A DNA stretch of 5,200 nucleotides from Christiangramia sp. (GTDB lineage: Bacteria > Bacteroidota > Bacteroidia > Flavobacteriales > Flavobacteriaceae). The notes beneath the pieces are model-generated. The model made no database searches. It was not told the DNA's origin and saw only the letters and a program-made list of their open reading frames with translations. The DNA lies in the NCBI GenBank assembly GCA_024635735.1, contig JAGXII010000013.1, positions 1 through 5,200 of the forward strand, given 5' to 3'. Made by a program: the position numbers and the translations under genes. Within the stretch, counting starts at the first letter, position 1, and each line of letters opens with the position of its first letter. Positions 1 through 5,200 of the stretch are shown here, piece by piece.

Positions 1-18
1 GTTGAGTCTTGGTTGTCT

Positions 19-1488
19 CTAGTCTTTGACCTTATAGATAGCAAATCCTCCCAATCTATCATACAAAAGAATTTTATCCTGTGCCAAGAGTTCATTTACA
101 ATAGGTTCAGGGGTGGTTAATTTCCCCTTATGTCCAAATTTTATATTCTGAACTGCGATCAAAAAATTTGTCTCTGAAAAAACGTCAACATCAGATCGAA
201 CGACATTTTTTGTTTGGGAAGGATCCGAATTATGATATTGAGTAAATTCTATCCAATTAGAGCATAACTGTTCAGCTCTCGAGGTAAAAGCCACTTGTCC
301 ATCTACTGAATTGATAAATTTCTTTAGAGCAACAACATCATTAGTTTTTTTTGGAAAGTATGTGAAAAATAAAAAAATATTACCACAAATAAGCAGGAAA
401 AGAACATATTTACCCATTTTCCAAAACTTCCATTTCTTTAAGTATTCTATTAATTCTAAAATACCAAAGCCCAATATCAGATAGATACCCGGTGCCAGAT
501 AGAGGAGTAACCTGTCCGAAAAAGGATACATCTTCAAGCCGCTAAAAAGAATGTGGATAAAGCCGGCAGTGATATAAATTAAAATGATACTTAGCAATTC
601 TCTTTTAAATGTTTGCTGCCTTTTTTCAAACGTTGTGTATAGACCAGCTAGAAACACAAGCAGAAGAACCAAACCGGTAACCCAATAGGTCGAAAAGAAA
701 AAGATCATAATCACCTTTGCCTGAAGGGCAATCCATGGAAGAATGGAAAGATCTGTAGGCATAAATGCTTCAGACCAATATCCTGTCATATATGTTTTTA
801 TATTTTCGGCTCCCGGTTGTTGCATGAACCAGATAAAAAAAAGTAAGTATGGTATGGGGGCTAAAAGGAAAGGAATAGCTTCTTTTATTACTTTAAAAGA
901 AAAGAAACCTTTCTTAGTGAACTCCTTTAAGATCTTGTAAATCGCAAAGGATACGCAGAAAAATGGACCTACATTGCTAAACAAACAAAAAATGGAAAAA
1001 AACCCGAATGTACTAAAGGCATTTTTGTCACCTATAAAATAATTAACCGCAACAAGCCCCAGAAATAGATCCAGAGAATATTGTTTAAGAGTCAGAGAGT
1101 TGGTAATAATAAAGGGATTTAGACAAAATAAAGCCAAAAGGACGATATGAAGGTAGAACGGAAAACGGGATTTAAGTACTCTATTAAATAATAAAATAGA
1201 AACACCAGAGGTAATAAAACTTAATATCTTCAGCGAAACATAAGGCTTGGCAACAGGAGCAATTAATTTTTGTACAATTAAAAATAATGGCGGTGCAGAT
1301 TGTCTTTTGGGGAGAGGTGAGATTAACTGCCTAAAATCACTGGAAATAATACCCAAACCTAAATCCAACTCGTCTCCATTGAATGACCATTCTATAAATT
1401 GCATGTAAAATCTTATTGCTATTCCTCCAACCAGGAGGAAAAATATCAGGAGATATTTTGCATCAAAAAAATTTACAGCCTTGTCCAT
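19..1488 (-). CDS. Polytopic GT-C membrane glycosyltransferase (GT39/PMT-like)
   Basis: A 489-residue integral membrane protein with roughly ten or more hydrophobic segments. These include residues 12-30, 86-104, 111-130, 138-152, 160-185, 203-222, 256-283, 298-316, 328-346 and 359-377. They are followed by a soluble C-terminal tail of about 110 residues. The first outer loop holds NGDELDLG at 37-44. An acidic DE pair at this place is the hallmark of GT-C enzymes of the PMT/ArnT type, which use polyprenyl-phosphate-linked sugars on the outer face of the inner membrane. SAPPLFLIVQKL at 64-75 and PFSDRLLLYLAP at 322-333 also fit the dolichyl-phosphate-mannose-mannosyltransferase-like family. 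The ATG start gives a normal N-terminus (MDKAVNFFDAKYLL), with no clear Shine-Dalgarno sequence in the 48-base gap before it. It is the last complete gene in the window. It probably modifies the same surface glycan or a lipid-linked intermediate, but donor and acceptor are unknown. Family call fairly sure, function not. Confidence 0.75.
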   Translation of the reverse strand: MDKAVNFFDAKYLLIFFLLVGGIAIRFYMQFIEWSFNGDELDLGLGIISSDFRQLISPLPKRQSAPPLFLIVQKLIAPVAKPYVSLKILSFITSGVSILLFNRVLKSRFPFYLHIVLLALFCLNPFIITNSLTLKQYSLDLFLGLVAVNYFIGDKNAFSTFGFFSIFCLFSNVGPFFCVSFAIYKILKEFTKKGFFSFKVIKEAIPFLLAPIPYLLFFIWFMQQPGAENIKTYMTGYWSEAFMPTDLSILPWIALQAKVIMIFFFSTYWVTGLVLLLVFLAGLYTTFEKRQQTFKRELLSIILIYITAGFIHILFSGLKMYPFSDRLLLYLAPGIYLILGFGILELIEYLKKWKFWKMGKYVLFLLICGNIFLFFTYFPKKTNDVVALKKFINSVDGQVAFTSRAEQLCSNWIEFTQYHNSDPSQTKNVVRSDVDVFSETNFLIAVQNIKFGHKGKLTTPEPIVNELLAQDKILLYDRLGGFAIYKVKD

Positions 1489-1536
1489 ATATTAAACATC
1501 CAAAAACACATATTAGGGAGCTAGAGAAAGAACCAT
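1489..1536 (-). other. 48-base gap between neuB and the GT-C gene
   Basis: Read on the minus strand, the gap is T-rich. I see no stable hairpin followed by a T-run, no clear promoter and no good Shine-Dalgarno sequence before the ATG. It most likely sits inside a single transcript. It is also too short to hide a lost SAF domain of the synthase. Confidence 0.5.
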
Positions 1537-2415
1537 TTATTCCAATGGTTTGTACTTTAGTTTTTCCCTTTGTTCCAGTTCAATATCCAATATGTCTTTT
1601 TCTTTATAGGTTAATGCCTCCTTTACAGCCCGTAAGTCTCGGGAAAGTTTGCGCATACCCGCAGGTTCTAGAGAGGCAGCGTGATCTGTGCCGCGCCATG
1701 TGCGATCCAAGGTAAAGTGTCTTTCTATCACCGGGGCTCCCAATGTATAGGCAGCAACATCTACGGCTATTCCTAAATGATGACCCGAGAATCCAATATG
1801 TTTAACTACATTCTCGTATTGATGTTTTAATTTAGCTATTTCTAGTAAACATACATCCGCAAATGGTACCGGATAACCAGATGTACAGTTGTACAGGATC
1901 AAATCCCGGTTCCTGTTCTTTTTAACAAATAGTTGGACTATGACAGAAATTTCCTCAACGGTTGTCATTCCTGTAGATATGTGAATTTCTCCGGTAAAAT
2001 TATCACATAGCCATTCCAACATGGCTAAATTGTTGTTGCAGGCACTGGGAATTTTAATGAATTCAGGATTTAATGACGCTATTTCTTTTGCTGAAGTCAG
2101 GTCCCAAACGGAGGAGGAATATATCAATCCCATTTCTTCACAAAACTCTTTAAGCTCCCTATGTTGCTCAATATTAAACTCAAGAAATTCCCGATGTGCA
2201 CCATAAGTTTCCCCATAGGAGTTCACAGGATTGGGATGGGGTGCATCATATTGTTCTTTACTTAACAATTCTCTGTTGCTGCGCTTCTGAAATTTAACGG
2301 CATCAACCTTGCAAAAGATCTTAGCAACTCTGATCATTTCTTTAGCGATCTCGAAATCACCTTTATGGTTGCAACCGATTTCTGCAATGACAAATGGAGT
2401 ATTATAGTTCTTCAA
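1537..2415 (-). CDS. neuB: Short NeuB-family nonulosonate (9-phosphate) synthase, no SAF domain
   Basis: A 292-residue TIM-barrel synthase that condenses phosphoenolpyruvate with a mannose-type sugar to form a nonulosonic acid. Family motifs in order: IAEIGCNHKGD at 10-20, VKFQ at 40-43, SVWD at 102-105, KIPSACN at 121-127, HISTGMTT at 145-152, NCTSGYP at 176-182, IGFSGHHLGI at 207-216, and ERHFTLDR...GTDHAASLEP at 231-251. H212/H213 and H233 occupy the region of the NeuB metal-binding histidines. Usual NeuB proteins have about 340-350 residues, with a C-terminal SAF (antifreeze-like) domain. This one ends at the linker (EQREKLKYKPLE), only 48 bases before the next gene, so the domain is absent, not hidden by a frameshift. 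The start is TTG: an in-frame stop lies seven codons upstream, no ATG or GTG lies between, and the next ATG (residue 27) would remove the first catalytic motif. The phosphatase fusion upstream suggests a phosphorylated substrate. Kdo synthase (KdsA) is unlikely given the NeuB-type motifs. Confidence 0.88.
   Translation of the reverse strand: MKNYNTPFVIAEIGCNHKGDFEIAKEMIRVAKIFCKVDAVKFQKRSNRELLSKEQYDAPHPNPVNSYGETYGAHREFLEFNIEQHRELKEFCEEMGLIYSSSVWDLTSAKEIASLNPEFIKIPSACNNNLAMLEWLCDNFTGEIHISTGMTTVEEISVIVQLFVKKNRNRDLILYNCTSGYPVPFADVCLLEIAKLKHQYENVVKHIGFSGHHLGIAVDVAAYTLGAPVIERHFTLDRTWRGTDHAASLEPAGMRKLSRDLRAVKEALTYKEKDILDIELEQREKLKYKPLE
2402..2415 (-). other. 14-base overlap of neuA/phosphatase stop and neuB TTG start
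   Basis: The last codons of the fusion gene (F-E-E-L-stop, TAA) overlap the first codons of the synthase gene, which starts with TTG one frame away. The preceding bases are A-rich with no purine-rich Shine-Dalgarno stretch. This arrangement favours translational coupling, with ribosomes ending the upstream gene re-initiating on the synthase, so the two enzymes would be made together. The start is inferred from the conserved N-terminal motif and the upstream stop, not from a ribosome-binding site. Confidence 0.6.
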
Positions 2416-3565
2416 ATCGTTTATTGTATTTTGTTATAAACCGGCAAGCCTCCCGGATCGCTCCGGACCCTGCATCGGATGTTAATTTTATATCAGAAAT
2501 TCTTTTAACCTCTTCCATAGCGTTATTAGGACATATGGACCAACCAACACTTGCCAAACAAGCCATATCATTTACATCATCCCCCAAATAAGCAATGTGG
2601 TTCATATCAATATTCAGGGTCAGACAAAGCTGTTGTAAGAGCGCCAATTTATCCTTTACCCCTAAATATACCTTATCAATATTCAGTTTCTTCATCCTGG
2701 CAGCAACCAGGGCAGAATTCTCTGAAGTAATTACTGAAACTGAAATATCGTCCTGCCTGAGAATCTCAAGTCCCATCCCGTCTCTCATATCAAAAGTTTT
2801 TGCCAGTTCGCCGGTTTCGGAATAGAGTACTCTTCCATCGGTAAAAATTCCATCAACGTCTAAAAACAGGTGCTTGATTCTTTCAGGCTGTCTTCTGGAT
2901 TGAAGTTTAGCGAGCAACAATTCCTCGACAATTATCCAATCCGACAAAGAATCAATTTCGTAATATGACTGTTCAGGCATTTCTATTATACCTATGTCTC
3001 CACTAATCCTGTTTTTGCTTTTTTGTAAGGCGGTTTTTGTAGAACAATATATCGCTCCATTTTCCGCTAAATTTCCTTCAAAATCTTGCCGTCTGGGACG
3101 ATTTTTGAAATCATAATTTAAAGGTTCTCCTCTTTCATTCCAGAAGAACCTGTGGTTTTTTACCACGCTCAAAACTGAGTCCTTTCCTGCCTTAACCGCT
3201 CGTAGAGCTTCATTAATCTGTTCTCTTTGCGTAAAAGGAGAAGTCGCCTGTAAAAGACAGAGGAGATCAAAAGAATATGATATCTTCTCACAAAACTCTA
3301 AAATGGCAGTTTCTGTAGAAGCTGTGTCTGATGCACTTCCGGCACTTCTGTCTAATACCGAGATTTTAGAAGTCCAGGAATATTGTGCGGTGATAAACTT
3401 CCTGATATCATCGTCATCGGTGTAAACAAAAACCTCTTCCAGATCAGAAAAGACTGCTTCTGTTAGGACCCAACAAAACAAAGGGCGTCCTAATAATTTT
3501 CGTTTATTTTTTCCCTTTATTCCTCTGGAATTTTTTCTTAATGGGATAAATCCAATTGATTTCAT
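2402..3565 (-). CDS. neuA: Bifunctional CMP-nonulosonate cytidylyltransferase / KdsC-type HAD phosphatase
   Basis: A 387-residue fusion. Residues 1-220 are a NeuA-type cytidylyltransferase, which transfers CMP from CTP to a nonulosonic acid. They show the CTP-binding loop IPLRKNSRGIKGKN at 7-20, LLQATSPF at 104-111, NGAIY at 169-173 and the family-typical YYEIDSLSDW at 201-210. Residues 230-380 are a KdsC-like HAD phosphatase: DVDGIFTDG at 236-244 (D236 nucleophile, D238 acid/base), T280 in ITSEN, K306 in KDKL, GDDVND at 328-333, and a C-terminal GSGAIREAC that matches the KdsC tail. All four HAD motifs are intact, so the phosphatase should be active. The likely role is to dephosphorylate a nonulosonate 9-phosphate and then activate the free acid. 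Single-domain bacterial NeuA is much shorter; this arrangement resembles vertebrate CMAS. The exact sugar (Neu5Ac, KDN or another) is not resolved, and Kdo activation with KdsC is a less likely alternative given the NeuB-type neighbour. The gene overlaps the synthase gene by 14 bases. Confidence 0.9.
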   Translation of the reverse strand: MKSIGFIPLRKNSRGIKGKNKRKLLGRPLFCWVLTEAVFSDLEEVFVYTDDDDIRKFITAQYSWTSKISVLDRSAGSASDTASTETAILEFCEKISYSFDLLCLLQATSPFTQREQINEALRAVKAGKDSVLSVVKNHRFFWNERGEPLNYDFKNRPRRQDFEGNLAENGAIYCSTKTALQKSKNRISGDIGIIEMPEQSYYEIDSLSDWIIVEELLLAKLQSRRQPERIKHLFLDVDGIFTDGRVLYSETGELAKTFDMRDGMGLEILRQDDISVSVITSENSALVAARMKKLNIDKVYLGVKDKLALLQQLCLTLNIDMNHIAYLGDDVNDMACLASVGWSICPNNAMEEVKRISDIKLTSDAGSGAIREACRFITKYNKRFEEL

Positions 3566-3596
3566 GAGATCAATATACTATTAAACAATTTGATGT

Positions 3597-5069
3597 TCAA
3601 AATTCCTCGTTTAAAGGATTAAAAATTTTCCTATCACTATCTCTTATAAATCCCGGCGGGTGTTTCTTCAAAATACTGTGGAAGCTTTCCTCAAATCTTT
3701 GTTCGCTGGGATCTAAATAAAAGACTTGCTTATTATCTATATATGCATGAAAGATTTCTTTTCCCGACTCATGAAGTATTATACTTGGAATATTAAGCAT
3801 TTGTGCTTCAATTATACATCCTGAAAAATTAGTTACATGAAGTTTAGCCTTAACAAGAGATTTGGGTAAAGGACTGTCAAATGCCTCTTCTATTTCACAG
3901 GATTTAATATTAATTCCATTTCTGGTCAGAAAACTTTCTAGAGTGTCACGCGAAAAATTGCTTCTCGGATGCATCCTCAAAACCCATGTTAAGTCAGATC
4001 TTTTGATTAAATCCAATAGTGGTAAAGGAAGCATTTCTTCCAGATCCAAAGTTTGAAGACTAAAAAACACCTTCTCCGGTTCTTCACCTTTTCTCAAGCC
4101 TTCATGATGGTATGCCATATAGGGATGTCCCGCAATTTTTGCCTGTACAAATGTACCCTTCTCAATCCATTTTTGAATATTCGCTTGAGACCGTTCATCC
4201 CAGTTCCAATATTCTAAAGGCATAGTATTATAAGGCTTTTCCGGATGTTTGGTCCATGCGCTATAAGCCATATGAACATTGGTTTGCGGCCCATGCTGAA
4301 AATCAACGGTCTTTATGCCAAGTTCTTGTGCAGCAAGAATAGCTGCAGCGAGATCGTCATATCCGTAATAGCTAAGAAAAATCACTTTTTCGGGTTTCGT
4401 TTTTTTGAAAAGTCTGATAAAAAAACCCTTTGTGCGATTTATCTTTTTCGCCCAACTACTTAAACTTTTCAGGGAAATATTCAGGTTTTCAGCATTTGGA
4501 AAATCCCGGACTAACTGCTCATAAAAGGATTCATAAGAATCCAATCCGGGAATTTCGTTTCTTGATGAAAAAACAAAATTTTTCAGTTTTTGGATAGTTT
4601 TATAGTGATCAAGATATTTATGTAGGGGTATGACGGCTTGCTGGTTATAGTTCTTTTCATATACCTTTCCGAACTCTATGTTGTACACCTCCTCCTGCAG
4701 TTGATGAGCATCTACCATAGAATCAAAAAAACGATTGAAATATAAGCTTTCTTGCCGGGTACGGTGAAAATGTGCTCCAAAAAAAAGAATTCTTTTGGGT
4801 TTTAAATCTCTGAAAAACCTGGAAACCACAAACATTGCTTTTCCAGTTCTTTTTACCCCTTCAAAAATTTTCCTGGGTAAGATTTTTTTCTGAGGATCCG
4901 GGGTGTTTTCCGGGTTACCTGGTTTATTACCCGTACCAATATTGAGAAGAAAAATATACAATTTGATTCGAATATATGGCCAGACATCCACCCCATTTAC
5001 CTGCCACCTATTTACAGGAAATTTTTCTTCAAGCTGCAGTATGTATTTTTTTATCTCCGCTCCGCTCAT
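3597..5069 (-). CDS. GT-B-like glycosyltransferase, capsule/polysialyltransferase-like
   Basis: A 490-residue protein, probably cytoplasmic, with no signal peptide or convincing membrane segment. Residues 20-45 carry a tryptophan-rich block (RWQVNGVDVWPYIRIKLY) of a kind I associate with capsule-locus proteins. The second half looks like a GT-B fold. It has a helix before a strand ending in FQHG at 257-260, then GHPY at 314-317, a strand FFSLQT at 335-340, RMHP at 365-368, and TNFSGCIIEA at 413-422 followed by a 'nIPSIIL' strand. The QHG, RxHP and S...EA elements recur in CDP-glycerol/capsule transferases and polysialyltransferase-like families, where they bind the nucleotide-sugar donor. The adjacent CMP-sugar genes suggest a CMP-nonulosonate donor, but nothing in the sequence proves it. 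The ATG start overlaps the upstream stop as ATGA. No Shine-Dalgarno sequence sits at normal spacing. An alternative is a transferase for another sugar in the same glycan. Glycosyltransferase class is fairly sure; donor and acceptor are unknown. Confidence 0.72.
   Translation of the reverse strand: MSGAEIKKYILQLEEKFPVNRWQVNGVDVWPYIRIKLYIFLLNIGTGNKPGNPENTPDPQKKILPRKIFEGVKRTGKAMFVVSRFFRDLKPKRILFFGAHFHRTRQESLYFNRFFDSMVDAHQLQEEVYNIEFGKVYEKNYNQQAVIPLHKYLDHYKTIQKLKNFVFSSRNEIPGLDSYESFYEQLVRDFPNAENLNISLKSLSSWAKKINRTKGFFIRLFKKTKPEKVIFLSYYGYDDLAAAILAAQELGIKTVDFQHGPQTNVHMAYSAWTKHPEKPYNTMPLEYWNWDERSQANIQKWIEKGTFVQAKIAGHPYMAYHHEGLRKGEEPEKVFFSLQTLDLEEMLPLPLLDLIKRSDLTWVLRMHPRSNFSRDTLESFLTRNGINIKSCEIEEAFDSPLPKSLVKAKLHVTNFSGCIIEAQMLNIPSIILHESGKEIFHAYIDNKQVFYLDPSEQRFEESFHSILKKHPPGFIRDSDRKIFNPLNEEF
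5066..5069 (-). other. ATGA stop/start overlap
   Basis: The TGA of the partial upstream gene and the ATG of the glycosyltransferase gene share bases in ATGA. This supports co-transcription and coupled translation across the junction and supports this ATG as the true start. Confidence 0.6.
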
Positions 5070-5200
5070 GATCCGGTAATTGTATTTATTTCCTGAACGA
5101 CCTCCTTTAAATGCGAAAATGAAAGGTAATGCTTCAGTGATTGGTAATCGATCTTTGCATCTCCCTCACCTTTTTTCCAGATGAAATAAAGATTTTGTAA
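5066..5200 (-). CDS. C-terminal end of an unidentified protein (partial, runs off the window)
   Basis: This frame is open from the window's right edge to a TGA stop and gives 44 residues. It begins LQNLYFIWKKGEGDAK and ends EVVQEINTITGS. The fragment is mixed hydrophobic and charged, probably helical near its end, and has no motif I can assign. It is taken as a real gene because its stop overlaps the start of the following gene as ATGA, the usual sign of translationally coupled operon genes, and because the frame stays open right to the edge. The context suggests another surface-glycan or nucleotide-sugar gene, but that is inference only. The start and most of the protein lie outside the window. 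An AGGAGG at 5101-5106 falls inside this gene and is too far from the next start to serve it. Confidence 0.7.
   Translation of the reverse strand, partial: LQNLYFIWKKGEGDAKIDYQSLKHYLSFSHLKEVVQEINTITGS

Noticed and set aside
750..776. An imperfect inverted repeat (TCTG...GCAT/ATGC...CAGA).
   Set aside because: It is imperfect, short and lies within the GT-C coding sequence with no T-run; chance is sufficient.
1416..1715. A 99-codon plus-strand open frame spanning the neuB/GT-C junction.
   Set aside because: It mostly mirrors the strong minus-strand genes, and its product is low-complexity with no recognisable motif.
2595..2825. A plus-strand open frame of 76 codons opposite the phosphatase domain.
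   Set aside because: It is antisense to conserved HAD catalytic motifs and has no family features of its own.
2402..3565. Reading the fusion as KdsB plus KdsC for Kdo synthesis.
   Set aside because: The N-terminal motifs and the adjacent synthase are of the NeuA/NeuB type, and the HAD motif II differs from the usual KdsC TGR.
3566..3596. An AT-rich gap with TAGTATATTG near the fusion gene start, possibly a Bacteroidota-type promoter.
   Set aside because: The match to the -7 and -33 consensus is poor, and the gap is short within a one-direction gene run; it more likely lies inside a transcript.
5101..5106. A perfect minus-strand AGGAGG Shine-Dalgarno-like motif upstream of the glycosyltransferase gene.
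   Set aside because: It lies about 32 bases before the ATG, inside the coding sequence of the upstream gene, with no usable start at normal spacing.

Overview
The window is a tightly packed run of five genes, all on the minus strand. It reads as part of a surface-glycan locus (capsule, O-antigen or exopolysaccharide type) that makes an activated nonulosonic acid, meaning a sialic-acid-like nine-carbon sugar. The DNA is AT-rich. Start codons lack clear Shine-Dalgarno sequences, one start is TTG, and genes overlap or nearly touch. Together with the protein style this suggests a Bacteroidota member, possibly a marine or environmental flavobacterium or cytophagian. That placement is inference; no taxonomic marker is present.

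Layout in the direction of transcription (right to left). At 5200-5066 is the last 44 codons of an unidentified protein. Its stop overlaps the next start as ATGA. At 5069-3597 is a 490-residue GT-B-like glycosyltransferase of the capsule/polysialyltransferase-like type. After a 31-base gap, 3565-2402 encodes a two-domain protein: an N-terminal CMP-nonulosonate cytidylyltransferase (NeuA type) and a C-terminal KdsC-type HAD phosphatase with all catalytic motifs intact. It overlaps by 14 bases the gene at 2415-1537, a short NeuB-family synthase without the usual C-terminal SAF (antifreeze-like) domain. After a 48-base gap, 1488-19 encodes a polytopic GT-C membrane glycosyltransferase (GT39/PMT-like). 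Bases 1-18 hold no recognisable start of a further gene.

A working model: the synthase condenses phosphoenolpyruvate with a phosphorylated six-carbon sugar (ManNAc-6-phosphate or mannose-6-phosphate). The HAD domain removes the 9-phosphate. The cytidylyltransferase domain makes the CMP-sugar. The cytoplasmic GT-B-like protein and the membrane GT-C protein then assemble or decorate a glycan. The phosphatase fusion points to the 9-phosphate route, as in animals and the Bacteroides KDN pathway, rather than the free-sugar NeuB route of many pathogens. No epimerase (NeuC), flippase, polymerase or export gene is visible here, so the exact sugar cannot be fixed. No RNA genes, CRISPR arrays, mobile elements, convincing promoters or terminators were seen.
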